Part shown: piece after piece, positions 1 to 6,756 of the stretch
Layout: every line of letters starts with the position of its first letter
Numbering within the stretch: position 1 is the stretch's first letter
Virus record (IMG/VR): IMGVR_UViG_3300044712_000851
Coordinates: 1 to 32,884 of that record
DNA length: 32,884 nucleotides
Direction: 5' to 3' (one strand)
Source: a virus
The notes under the pieces: model-generated
What the model was told of the DNA's origin: nothing
The model's database searches: none
What the model saw: only the letters and a program-made list of their open reading frames with translations
Made by a program: the position numbers and the translations under genes

Positions 1-103
1 TGGGGGGGCGGGTACATGGGCGAGGCTAGAAAACCGATCCCGCTCGTGGGGCAAGGGGTACCCCTCACCCGTCGCGGTACTAATATAACACGGCTCAAAT
101 ACC
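1..103 (+). rRNA. rrl: 3' end of 23S rRNA (partial)
   Basis: The first ~100 bases are far richer in G+C than the rest of the window. They contain GGTACTAAT at 76-84, a sequence typical of the last ~30 bases of bacterial 23S rRNA, followed by CGGCTCAAATACC at 91-103, which would pair with the 23S 5' end. GGCGGGT near 8-14 can pair with ACCCGTC near 67-73, as in the penultimate 23S helix, and GGGGTACCCC forms an inner hairpin. No 5S rRNA follows. The identification rests on remembered 3'-end consensus and helix logic over a short stretch, so it is likely but not certain. Confidence 0.55.
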
Positions 104-121
104 TTTCCCCATTTTTTCATT

Positions 122-172
122 TTTCCCAATTTAGGCACATCTCAAAATTTTTTTGGGAAATTTTTACACTTT
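122..172 (+). terminator. intrinsic terminator after the rRNA-like tail
   Basis: TTTCCCAA at 122-129 pairs perfectly with TTGGGAAA at 153-160, and the second arm is followed by TTTTTACACTTTT. This fits an intrinsic terminator closing the rRNA-like transcript. The rest of 104-263 is AT-rich and shows no convincing gene. A short ORF of 11 codons beginning at the ATG at 198 is not supported by anything else. Confidence 0.6.
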
Positions 173-263
173 TAGGACTCATAGTATTTTTGCTCTCATG
201 CCTAAAGGCAAAGAAAATCCCGACTTTTATTAAATATCGATTTAACCTATAGCTTTTGCTGAT

Positions 264-292
264 TTGACTTCTTAAGATAGGACCTTTATTAT
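264..292 (+). promoter_or_regulatory. promoter giving a leaderless mRNA
   Basis: TTGACT (264-269), a 17-base spacer and TATTAT (287-292) form a strong sigma-70 type promoter. The -10 box ends 6 bases before the ATG at 299, so transcription should start at or next to that A. There is no room for a Shine-Dalgarno site. It drives the first phage operon. Confidence 0.75.
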
Positions 293-298
293 TAAGTA

Positions 299-634
299 AT
301 GAAACTGCCCAGATTCTATTATGTAGCTAGAAACTACTTTAATGATCACAAACACATCCCTTTTAAGATAGCAAGGCATATTTGGAATGAAGTCCGCTCT
401 CTCTTCAACCGTGCAAGGGGTTTATTCCACGAACATCAGTTTCACTACAACAGTTCCATCCTCGGGGTTGACGGTGGGCAAATACAATTGACCTGTGATT
501 ACTCTAAGTATGGGTATTATTGTGGCAAAGCTTTAAGACTTTATTACGGAAACATTAAAGGCGACGTTGAAATAGCTGAGCCTTATGTAATTAGGAGTGA
601 TAAGCCCAGTAAGACTATCTACCAAGCAAAATGA
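299..634 (+). CDS. hypothetical phage protein
   Basis: A 111-residue protein I do not recognise. It is basic and aromatic in its first half, with an Arg/Lys-rich stretch around residues 20-45, and more polar afterwards. There is no signal peptide or membrane segment. The ATG at 299 is chosen because it lies 6 bases after a good -10 box, making it the first gene of a probable leaderless operon. Its TGA overlaps the next start (ATGA at 631-634), which implies translational coupling. Function unknown. Confidence 0.6.
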   Translation: MKLPRFYYVARNYFNDHKHIPFKIARHIWNEVRSLFNRARGLFHEHQFHYNSSILGVDGGQIQLTCDYSKYGYYCGKALRLYYGNIKGDVEIAEPYVIRSDKPSKTIYQAK

Positions 635-828
635 TCGAAGAGCTAGAGCTATTAGTATTAGAGAAAATAGAGGGATATGTTGTTCAATGTCTCATCTCTG
701 ATTGTCCCCACTGTGGAAAAGAAAACTATTTCCCTAACTGGACTAAAAAAGATATCTTTGGTGATGGGGAAAAAGAAGTTCATTGTCAGTTCTGTAAGAA
801 AGAATACGTTATTTTAATTGAAAGATGA
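631..828 (+). CDS. small zinc-ribbon protein
   Basis: A 65-residue protein with two metal-binding knuckles, CPHCGK near residues 25-30 and CQFC near 52-55, separated by about 25 residues. This is the usual layout of a four-cysteine zinc ribbon. Such small phage proteins often bind nucleic acid or protein partners, but the sequence gives no specific role. It overlaps both neighbours by four bases (ATGA), so it is translated as part of the same operon. The first ~20 residues are acidic and leucine-rich and probably helical. Confidence 0.65.
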   Translation: MIEELELLVLEKIEGYVVQCLISDCPHCGKENYFPNWTKKDIFGDGEKEVHCQFCKKEYVILIER

Positions 829-1058
829 CAAACCGCAAAGCCTTTACCAAACTTTTAGAAGAAACCCGAGACTATATAGATCTGAGTTACTTAAACATGT
901 GGTCTCAATACCCCCTTGGATACCTTAGATGCCAGAGTGCAGGTCACACTGAAGAGTCTGGTGACGTGGTAGTGGAAGAAAATAACCCTACGGGGACAGA
1001 TAACTTGCACGTCTGCCACACATGTCGGTTACGTTGGCATGTTGATAGTAGCGATTAA
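825..1058 (+). CDS. hypothetical protein with Cys/His cluster
   Basis: A 77-residue acidic protein. It has a Cys and a His near residues 36-41 (CQSAGH) and a CHTC pair near 64-67, so a single zinc site is plausible. The N-terminal 30 residues look helical. Its start overlaps the stop of the upstream zinc-ribbon gene, and its TAA at 1056-1058 is one base before the next ATG. No family recognised. Confidence 0.55.
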   Translation: MTNRKAFTKLLEETRDYIDLSYLNMWSQYPLGYLRCQSAGHTEESGDVVVEENNPTGTDNLHVCHTCRLRWHVDSSD

Positions 1059-1059
1059 T

Positions 1060-1416
1060 ATGAAAATAACTTTTGACATAGATGGAGTTTTGAGTCATTA
1101 CCCTGATATTTTGTTTCCTTTGATAGCTTTATTGAGGGCTTCTAAGCATGAAGTCGGTATTTGTACTGGTAGGGCGTTGTCTGGCATTCCTCAAGACCTT
1201 AGGGATCAGTTTGATTTTGTTATAAGTGCTGATGGAGAAGATGACGAAATGACCGTCTTAGGACATTTAGCCAAGGACGATGAAGAAAAAATGTGTGTCT
1301 GGAAACCAATAGTTATGCGTAAGCACGGCATTGACTTACACTTCGATGATTGGGCTGATAAGATGGACGACTTTGGAGGAATCGCTGTAAGGATAGGACT
1401 CCCTAAGAGTGATTAA
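1060..1416 (+). CDS. HAD-like phosphatase family protein
   Basis: A 118-residue protein of the haloacid dehalogenase fold. The nucleophile loop FDIDGVL is at residues 4-10, the motif II threonine lies in ICTGR near 40, and an acidic loop (HFDDW) near 95-100 stands where HAD enzymes bind Mg2+. It is short and has no room for a cap domain, resembling small phage HAD phosphatases or 5'-nucleotidase-like proteins. The ATG at 1060 is preferred over an upstream start at 1039 because the DxDG motif then sits at the normal distance from the N terminus. The substrate cannot be read from the sequence. Confidence 0.65.
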   Translation: MKITFDIDGVLSHYPDILFPLIALLRASKHEVGICTGRALSGIPQDLRDQFDFVISADGEDDEMTVLGHLAKDDEEKMCVWKPIVMRKHGIDLHFDDWADKMDDFGGIAVRIGLPKSD

Positions 1417-1424
1417 AATGAAAA

Positions 1425-2597
1425 ATGAATATACGCTTTATAGATCTTTTTGCAGGAATAGGAGGGTTCAGGTATGGACTTGAAAAGACAAAAGGCTATG
1501 AATGTGTCTATTCCAATGAATGGGATAAATATGCAACACAAATCTACGATAGCCATTTCAAGCACCCAAGCACACTCGACGAAAATGGTGGAGATGAGTC
1601 CGACTCTTCCAGAAGCGATGGGGAAAGGTGGGGGTCACGTACCGATGGTGTTGACACAAGAGACATTCGAACAGTCCCCAGCTCGGAAATCCCCGACTTC
1701 GACCTCCTTGTTGGAGGCTTCCCTTGCCAAGCGTTTAGCATCGCTGGAAAGCGTGCAGGATTTAATGACACCAGAGGGACGCTCTTTTTTGAAATCGCTA
1801 GGATTCTCCGAGACAAAAGACCCAGATATTTTATTCTTGAAAACGTCAAAGGTCTACTTAGTCATGACGAAGGAAAAACTCTCCAGACAATCTTTGGGGT
1901 TCTCTCCGACTTGGGGTATGAGTTTCAATGGCAAGTTCTTAACAGCAAAAATTTCGGAGTCCCCCAGAATAGGGAAAGAATCTTCATTGTCGGAAATCTT
2001 AGAGGAGAACGTAGACCAAAAGTATTTCCTGTCTCAGGAACAAGTGAAGAAGATAACCGCAACACAGGGGAAGATTTGTCTTACGCCTTAGATGCAAACT
2101 ATCACAAAGGAACAAACACTTTAAGCAAGGGGAGAAGACAGCTTATCCAAAAGATAGGCGGATCTCAGGGAATGAGGGTTTACGACCCAGAAGGTCTCTC
2201 TACTACAATTGCAGGTTTGGCTGGAGGATGGGGAGCAAAGACTGGTCTTTATGCCATGCAATGGCGTAGGACTGAAAAAGGAAAAGCCGAAAGACGAAAG
2301 AATCAGGCTAACGGACGAGACTACACACCTTTTTCAGACGGAGCTAGGGAAGTTGTTCCTAATCCAGATAAAAAGGTTATTGGAACAATTACCTCTCAGG
2401 CGGTAGCAAAAGACTCATTGGTGGGGAACGAAACCCAAATTCGAAGGCTTACGCCTGTGGAGTGTGAAAGATTGCAAGGATTTCCTGATGGGTGGACTGA
2501 AGGGATCAGTGATACACAGCGTTATAAGTGTTTGGGTAACGCGGTTACTACGAATGTTGTTGAGTGGATTGGAAGACAATTAATTAAAAGCATATGA
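1425..2597 (+). CDS. DNA (cytosine-5) methyltransferase
   Basis: A 390-residue C5-cytosine methyltransferase with motifs in the standard order. Motif I (DLFAGIGGF) near residue 7 binds SAM. Motif IV (GGFPCQAFS) has the catalytic Cys at about 101. Motif VI is ENV near 139, motif VIII is QNRERIFIVG, and the motif X region GNAVTTNV is near the C terminus. The target recognition region lies between VIII and IX. A polar Ser/Asp/Arg-rich insert of about 35 residues precedes motif IV. No restriction enzyme is adjacent, so it is probably an orphan enzyme that protects phage DNA from host restriction or marks it. The TGA stop overlaps the next ATG. Confidence 0.92.
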   Translation: MNIRFIDLFAGIGGFRYGLEKTKGYECVYSNEWDKYATQIYDSHFKHPSTLDENGGDESDSSRSDGERWGSRTDGVDTRDIRTVPSSEIPDFDLLVGGFPCQAFSIAGKRAGFNDTRGTLFFEIARILRDKRPRYFILENVKGLLSHDEGKTLQTIFGVLSDLGYEFQWQVLNSKNFGVPQNRERIFIVGNLRGERRPKVFPVSGTSEEDNRNTGEDLSYALDANYHKGTNTLSKGRRQLIQKIGGSQGMRVYDPEGLSTTIAGLAGGWGAKTGLYAMQWRRTEKGKAERRKNQANGRDYTPFSDGAREVVPNPDKKVIGTITSQAVAKDSLVGNETQIRRLTPVECERLQGFPDGWTEGISDTQRYKCLGNAVTTNVVEWIGRQLIKSI

Positions 2598-2704
2598 GTA
2601 TTTCTATTTGTCCTTACTGCGGAAAAATGATTGATGAGGATTATGATGTTGAACACTACGAGGAGTGTAGGCTGGAGCATGAAGAAAATGACGAGGGGAA
2701 CTAG
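2594..2704 (+). CDS. small zinc-finger protein
   Basis: A 36-residue ORF starting in the ATGA that ends the methyltransferase gene and overlapping the start of the HisRS-like gene. It contains CPYCGK near residues 6-11 and H-x4-C (HYEEC style) near 21-25, which fits a C2HC zinc finger, followed by an acidic tail. Size, overlap on both sides and the complete metal motif argue that it is real. Its role is unknown. Confidence 0.55.
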   Translation: MSISICPYCGKMIDEDYDVEHYEECRLEHEENDEGN

Positions 2705-3338
2705 ACATCTTTTTGGAGACGAAGCTTTAGACTTTCAAAAGGTTACTGAGAGTTTGATTAAAACCGTCACCACTTGGGGATATAAACCTTTCTATCCCTC
2801 AACACTTGCGGATCAGAAGCTCTTTGTAGACAAAGCTGGAGACGAAGTCTTAAACCAAATGTACACCTTTAAGGACAAAGGAGATAGAGACTTATGCCTT
2901 ATTCCCGAAGTAACTGCCGTTGTTCAGAATTTGTATAATGAACACTGGTCTAAAACCCTACCAAAGCCGATTAAGCTCTATTATCTTACTAAATGTTATC
3001 GATATGAACGCCCTCAGGAAGGTAGATATAGAGAGTTCTGGCAGTTCGGAATTGAACTACTTGGCGGAGAGGAAGATATCCTTGTCAGGGATGTTCTTGT
3101 AAATGCTCTTTATAACGTCAATCCACAAGCTTTTGAAAACAATATATATAAATTTAATGGCAAAGTTAAACGGGGTCTGAACTATTATGTCGAAGATGGG
3201 TTTGAAGTAGAAGTTCCCTCTCTTGGTGCACAAAAACAAATTGCTGGAGGCGGAAGATACAAAGAGGGTATCGGATGGGCTATTGGGGTTGATCGGTTAT
3301 TATTGGCTCTAAAAAACCCACTTGACAAAGCGGAATAA
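2679..3338 (+). CDS. minimal histidyl-tRNA synthetase-like core protein
   Basis: A 219-residue class II synthetase-like protein that keeps HisRS signatures. The N terminus (TRGTRHLFGDEA) matches the usual RGT..LLP start. Motif 2 is RYERPQEGRYREF at about 108-120. The HisRS-specific Arg loop RGLNYY is near 165, and motif 3 (GGGRYKEG..GVDRLLL) lies near 189-212. HisRS is normally ~420 residues; here both the insertion domain and the C-terminal anticodon-binding domain are absent. The ATG at 2679 is preferred (2688 is possible); an upstream start at 2631 adds an unrelated extension. It might adenylate histidine, act on another acceptor, or regulate like HisZ. Normal tRNA charging is doubtful. 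Confidence 0.75.
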   Translation: MKKMTRGTRHLFGDEALDFQKVTESLIKTVTTWGYKPFYPSTLADQKLFVDKAGDEVLNQMYTFKDKGDRDLCLIPEVTAVVQNLYNEHWSKTLPKPIKLYYLTKCYRYERPQEGRYREFWQFGIELLGGEEDILVRDVLVNALYNVNPQAFENNIYKFNGKVKRGLNYYVEDGFEVEVPSLGAQKQIAGGGRYKEGIGWAIGVDRLLLALKNPLDKAE

Positions 3339-3349
3339 ACGTTTAATAA
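3322..3349 (+). promoter_or_regulatory. promoter giving a leaderless mRNA
   Basis: TTGACA (3322-3327), a 16-base spacer and TAATAA (3344-3349) lie over the end of the HisRS-like gene. The ATG at 3356 is only 6 bases after the -10 box, so the mRNA should start at or just before the start codon. Confidence 0.65.
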
Positions 3350-3355
3350 TAAATC

Positions 3356-3517
3356 ATGCCAAAATACAAACATTCTTCTTTTGTAATCGATTTCTTTCTC
3401 TTTTTGGGACTCAGTTTCTCCATAGGTCAGGCATTTATATTTTATCCTCGTTTAGGTCTTGGTCTTGTCTTGGTAACAATTGCATTTTTGATTTGGAGGT
3501 CGGAACAATTATTCTAA
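3356..3517 (+). CDS. small two-helix membrane protein
   Basis: A 53-residue protein with two hydrophobic segments, at about residues 9-29 and 32-46, separated by a short PRLG turn and ending in a charged tail. This predicts a hairpin in the cytoplasmic membrane. A different reading frame is open here too, but this one starts 6 bases after a strong promoter's -10 box and has sensible membrane-protein composition. The next gene starts at 3519. Phage proteins of this shape include holins and superinfection or membrane-stress proteins; there is no evidence for any of these. Confidence 0.55.
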   Translation: MPKYKHSSFVIDFFLFLGLSFSIGQAFIFYPRLGLGLVLVTIAFLIWRSEQLF

Positions 3518-3518
3518 T

Positions 3519-3905
3519 ATGAAATTTAAAATTGGAGACAGAGTCAAGGTTGTGGGTAATTGCTGTAACCACAATTATAGAATTGGGAGTGTTAAAACAA
3601 TTAACAAGCTTTATCGCAGTGGTTCAATCCAAGGGTATCATTTGGGCGGAGACAATTATGTTGAAGACGAAGATATTGTCTTGGCTGGAAAGGAGATAAA
3701 AATGAAAGACACAAAATGGGGAGTTAAATATGAGATGGGTTCTGATCCAGTAGAATTCTTTAAGACTCGTAAAAAAGCTGAAGAAAGAATATTTGAATTG
3801 ATGGACGACAAAGAAGTTGTAAAATCAAGTATATACTTATTCGAAGTTGCAAAGATTTATAAAGCCAAAAGACCAATAGCTTTTATATTGGAGGAGGAAA
3901 AATAA
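3519..3905 (+). CDS. hypothetical protein with KOW/SH3-like N terminus
   Basis: A 128-residue protein. The first ~55 residues (KFKIGDRVKVVGNC and following) have the pattern of a small SH3-like barrel, as in KOW-type and similar phage proteins: IGD-RV-V, then a turn, then IG-V and a YHLGGDNYV strand. The second half, charged and helical with alternating strands, is not recognised. It follows the membrane protein by one base. An RBS-like GGAGGAGG lies at its 3' end and serves the next gene. Confidence 0.55.
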   Translation: MKFKIGDRVKVVGNCCNHNYRIGSVKTINKLYRSGSIQGYHLGGDNYVEDEDIVLAGKEIKMKDTKWGVKYEMGSDPVEFFKTRKKAEERIFELMDDKEVVKSSIYLFEVAKIYKAKRPIAFILEEEK

Positions 3906-3906
3906 C

Positions 3907-4179
3907 ATGAGTCACACTTATAAATTTGATATTAGAATAAAACTGTCTCATTTTGACGGTATCAAAAAAATCTTTGATAGCGTTAATAAGTCTATGGAAG
4001 AATTTACTGGGGAGAAGCATAAACTAGATGCAACCAGTTCTCTGGGGACTTTTAGTGTAACATCCGAAAAAGAACTTAGTTATAAGGATCGGATCACTAT
4101 CGCCAATCTAGCTGAGAAAGATTTTCAGGAAAAAACAAAGAATATGGATTTAACAGTAGAGGAGGTGCAAGATGAGTAG
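3907..4179 (+). CDS. hypothetical protein
   Basis: A 90-residue protein, not recognised. A strong Shine-Dalgarno (GGAGGAGGAA) lies about 8 bases before the ATG at 3907. Predicted as a small alpha/beta protein with lysine-rich helices; there are no cysteines and no membrane segment. It overlaps the next gene by eight bases, suggesting translational coupling. Confidence 0.55.
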   Translation: MSHTYKFDIRIKLSHFDGIKKIFDSVNKSMEEFTGEKHKLDATSSLGTFSVTSEKELSYKDRITIANLAEKDFQEKTKNMDLTVEEVQDE

Positions 4180-4390
4180 AGAAATTTGGTCAGGGGAAGA
4201 TGAACTAGGTTTTCAGATCGGAGATATGCATGGTGAGTGGCAAACCGAGGAAAGTAAAGAAGCCAGTGGCGGTGGTCAGGGTAAAGGAAAAAAGCCTGTA
4301 ACAAAGATTCAGGGTACTCAACATCGACAAAAAGTAGAAAAACAAGTTGTCAAAGTTAGGATTCAACAAAATCCGCCCAATAAACACTAA
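4172..4390 (+). CDS. hypothetical disordered basic protein
   Basis: A 72-residue protein with an acidic start and a Gly/Lys/Gln-rich, low-complexity remainder that is probably disordered and nucleic-acid binding. A good RBS (GAGGAGGTG) precedes its ATG. Its TAA overlaps the next ATG by one base (TAATG). No family recognised. Confidence 0.5.
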   Translation: MSREIWSGEDELGFQIGDMHGEWQTEESKEASGGGQGKGKKPVTKIQGTQHRQKVEKQVVKVRIQQNPPNKH

Positions 4391-4701
4391 TGGAAGACAT
4401 AGAAGTTAAAAATGCAAAGATTGACAGTACAACGCTTGGTTTTGAAGACCACGGAATCTTTACTGCCTTTTTACATCTCAACTATGGCGGATCGGCACAG
4501 GGTTTTGGTGGCTATTCATATCAAGGTCTAATGTCTTACAAGTTTTTAGATGGAGTTTTAAAGACTGTTGGAGTAGATAATTGGGAAGATTTGCCTGGAA
4601 AATACATTAGGGTTAAGTGTACGAGAACGAAAGTAGTTGAAATCGGGAACATTATAGAGGATAAATGGTTTAATCCAGAGGAGGGTGAAGATGTTATCTA
4701 G
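4390..4701 (+). CDS. conserved phage protein of unknown function
   Basis: A 103-residue protein. Segments such as STTLGFEDHGIFTAFLHL and YGGSAQGFGGY match what I remember of a protein family common in unrelated phages and mobile elements: an N-terminal strand pattern 'I..T.LG.EDHGI', then a Gly-rich QGFGGY loop. The family has no settled function. The C-terminal part (NWEDLPGKYIRVK) continues the usual pattern. It is internal to an operon with one-base overlaps. Confidence 0.6.
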   Translation: MEDIEVKNAKIDSTTLGFEDHGIFTAFLHLNYGGSAQGFGGYSYQGLMSYKFLDGVLKTVGVDNWEDLPGKYIRVKCTRTKVVEIGNIIEDKWFNPEEGEDVI

Positions 4702-4885
4702 TTTGGCTTGGTGGCATTGGGTACTTATTGTTTATTTTACTATTAGCCTTTTGGTAATTTTTGCTGTAAGAGCTGAAAGCAAAAAAGATAAAAAGGAATA
4801 CAGGATGAGTTTAGGCGAGTGGTTATTTTATCTACTTGCAATTCCTTTAATAGTTATTATAACAATCTTGGGAGGAGATAAATAA
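4691..4885 (+). CDS. small membrane protein
   Basis: A 64-residue protein with two hydrophobic helices, at about residues 4-24 and 42-60, joined by a Lys/Asp-rich loop. It probably spans the membrane twice with the charged loop in the cytoplasm. The ATG at 4691 follows AGGAGG by 6-7 bases and is preferred to a GTG two codons upstream. Unknown role; lysis or membrane-associated functions are possible but not supported. Confidence 0.55.
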   Translation: MLSSLAWWHWVLIVYFTISLLVIFAVRAESKKDKKEYRMSLGEWLFYLLAIPLIVIITILGGDK

Positions 4886-5037
4886 TGAAAATTATACAAG
4901 TAATATCTGAACACAAAAAGAACAAGGCTAACCAACAAAAGCCTGGTAGATTTCACACTAAACGTGGATGGGGTGAGGTAACTGTGGAGGAAAATGGTCA
5001 AATTGTTACCAGACACAGACCTCTGGAACAAACATGA
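4885..5037 (+). CDS. small hypothetical protein
   Basis: A 50-residue basic protein beginning within the upstream TAATG and preceded by GGAGGAGA. Its TGA overlaps the next ATG (ATGA at 5034-5037). The tight fit on both sides supports it as a real gene. It contains a Lys/Asn/Gln-rich helix and a C-terminal strand-like segment. No family recognised. Confidence 0.5.
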   Translation: MKIIQVISEHKKNKANQQKPGRFHTKRGWGEVTVEENGQIVTRHRPLEQT

Positions 5038-5834
5038 AGACAATTGTAGGAATAAGACCCACAGGAAAATTACATATTGGACACTACTTTAGTGTTATTA
5101 AACCAGCATTAGAAGATGATAATGTCGATGTTTTGGTAGCGACTTACCACATGTCCCCTCCAAGCAGGAAAGCGACAAATGAAGTGTGTGTTGAATTAAA
5201 CAGTTTAGGAATACTACCTAAAATGCAAGAGGTGGATGTAGATTTATATTTTAAATTATTATCTGCTTCTAGGGTGGGAGAGCTTGAGAGAATGATTCAG
5301 TACAAGTCTGTAAAAGTCAAAACTCCTCATCTCCTCGTCTACCCAGTTTTGATGGCACACGATTTGGTTGGATATGACAGGGTAATTGTTGGCGAAGACC
5401 AAAAGCAACACGTCGAATATGCCAACACTCTTTTTAAGCGTCTTGGTATGCCTACCATAAAGGGAGACTTTAGGGGTGGAAGAATAATGAGTCTTACTGA
5501 TCCGACTAAAAAGATGAGCAAGTCCGAGCCAAAGGGTTGTTTGTTTTTAGACGACAACTTTGAAGAAAAACTTAAAGGGGCAGTCACCACCCCAGCAGGA
5601 GTTAAAAACCTTAGTTACATAGCCAGTCAGTTTGGAATGAAGTGGCTTCCAAATGACAACAAGGCTTGTAAAGAACATTTGGCAACTGTATTGGAAAAGA
5701 AGTTTGGTAAAATTGGAGAAGAAAACTGTAATATATATTCTGACAACCTATCAACAGTAGTGTCACCAAAGAAGTTTCAAGAGATACTCAAGTTTATAGG
5801 AGTTCCAAAAAGCCAATGGGAAAAATTTACGTAA
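5034..5834 (+). CDS. tryptophanyl-tRNA synthetase-like protein (short)
   Basis: A 266-residue class I synthetase. It keeps the PTGKLHIGHY signature with HIGH at about 14-17, the TrpRS hallmark GEDQKQH near 120, ERMIQYK before it, and KMSKS near 160. Bacterial TrpRS is ~330 residues; the shortening falls mostly in the C-terminal helical region that reads the tRNA anticodon. It should be able to activate tryptophan, but how it recognises tRNA is unclear. It is encoded between a small ORF (4-base overlap) and a metallophosphoesterase (19-base overlap). With the HisRS-like gene it makes two trimmed synthetases within 3 kb. Confidence 0.82.
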   Translation: MKTIVGIRPTGKLHIGHYFSVIKPALEDDNVDVLVATYHMSPPSRKATNEVCVELNSLGILPKMQEVDVDLYFKLLSASRVGELERMIQYKSVKVKTPHLLVYPVLMAHDLVGYDRVIVGEDQKQHVEYANTLFKRLGMPTIKGDFRGGRIMSLTDPTKKMSKSEPKGCLFLDDNFEEKLKGAVTTPAGVKNLSYIASQFGMKWLPNDNKACKEHLATVLEKKFGKIGEENCNIYSDNLSTVVSPKKFQEILKFIGVPKSQWEKFT

Positions 5835-6355
5835 TAACAGACACACATTTTAATCACCAAAAGATCATTGAATATGGTCGTCCTCCAGATTTTGAGGACA
5901 GAATATTCGAAGGTCTTAAGATACTTAAACCCGATGATATGCTAATACATCTTGGGGACTTTTGTATTGGCAAAGACGAAGAGTGTCATAAGAAGTTTAT
6001 GGATGCAGTCCCCTGTAAGAAGATTCTGGTTTTAGGGAATCACGACAAGAAATCTTACAACTGGTATATGGAGCATGGCTGGGATTTTGTTTGTGAAATG
6101 TTTTACCTTAAAAAGTTTGGTGAGCATATTCTCTTCTCCCACACACCTAAATCTAAAAGAAGTATTAATTTCTGGAGCATGAATGTACACGGACATTTAC
6201 ACGACAATCTACACAGGTTTCCCGAATACATAAAAATACTCACACCTAAGCACTATCTACTGTCTATGGAAAAAACAGACTACAAACCAGTAGAGCTTGA
6301 GAGCTTTATAAAAAAGAAAAGTATAGTAGAAACAGACCTTCTCAGCACATTATAG
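5816..6355 (+). CDS. calcineurin-like metallophosphoesterase
   Basis: A 179-residue protein with the full two-metal phosphoesterase set: DTHFNH near residues 9-14, GDF near 47, GNHD near 74, SHTP near 107 and HGHLH near 123. This resembles YfcE-like or small phage phosphoesterases that act on phosphodiesters or phosphoproteins. The substrate is unknown. The ATG at 5816 lies inside the end of the TrpRS-like gene. It ends the operon before a promoter region at 6363. Confidence 0.8.
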   Translation: MGKIYVITDTHFNHQKIIEYGRPPDFEDRIFEGLKILKPDDMLIHLGDFCIGKDEECHKKFMDAVPCKKILVLGNHDKKSYNWYMEHGWDFVCEMFYLKKFGEHILFSHTPKSKRSINFWSMNVHGHLHDNLHRFPEYIKILTPKHYLLSMEKTDYKPVELESFIKKKSIVETDLLSTL

Positions 6356-6362
6356 GGTTTAT

Positions 6363-6411
6363 TTGACTTCTTGATATTTAAAGATATACACTGATCTAGT
6401 TTGTACTAGAT
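6363..6411 (+). promoter_or_regulatory. promoter with an inverted-repeat operator candidate
   Basis: TTGACT (6363-6368), 16 bases and TATACA (6385-6390) form a moderate promoter. Right before the ATG at 6412 is a perfect inverted repeat, ATCTAGT (6394-6400), TTGT, ACTAGAT (6405-6411). It covers the predicted start of transcription and could bind a dimeric repressor or form a small hairpin that hides the start codon. Confidence 0.5.
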
Positions 6412-6756
6412 ATGAATATTCCTGCCCAGGATTTTAAAGTGAAAGTTGGTGAGTTTTGGATAGATGTTATCTACAAAGAGACATCTAAGGTTTCTGGTCG
6501 TGCAAACTTCGGTCACTATAACCATATCAATCTTCGAATCGTCATCTCCAGAAAGTATAATAAAAATCAGCAACAGCTAGAGAACACCCTTATCCACGAG
6601 ATCTTTCATGCCATTTGGGAAATATTCGGTGTTCATGATGTGTCTGGGTATGCTTCAGATGAGAGTGCCGAGGAAACATTTGTTTCGAGATTAACTTCAG
6701 GTTGGCAAAGCTTTATGGTTGATAATCCCCAACTCTTCAATGAAGAAAAAAAATAA
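6412..6756 (+). CDS. HExxH metalloprotease-like protein
   Basis: A 114-residue protein with a zincin motif, LIHEIFHAIWEI near residues 61-72, and a downstream SAEETF that could supply the third ligand (Glu). This layout is seen in small phage metallopeptidases related to ImmA/SprT-type proteins. It has no signal peptide, so it should act in the cytoplasm, for example cutting a host or phage regulator. The target cannot be deduced. Its end overlaps the endonuclease VII-like gene by 17 bases. Confidence 0.65.
   Translation: MNIPAQDFKVKVGEFWIDVIYKETSKVSGRANFGHYNHINLRIVISRKYNKNQQQLENTLIHEIFHAIWEIFGVHDVSGYASDESAEETFVSRLTSGWQSFMVDNPQLFNEEKK

Noticed and set aside
16-252. 78-codon ORF over the start of the window
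   Set aside because: It runs through the rRNA-like tail and a terminator hairpin, has no RBS, and its composition is not protein-like.
1474-2091. 205-codon ORF in another frame of the methyltransferase gene
   Set aside because: The methyltransferase frame has all family motifs; this one shows none and is explained by codon bias.
3322-3522. 66-codon ORF overlapping the membrane-protein gene
   Set aside because: The +2 frame from 3356 has a promoter-placed start and a sensible two-helix membrane protein; this frame has neither.
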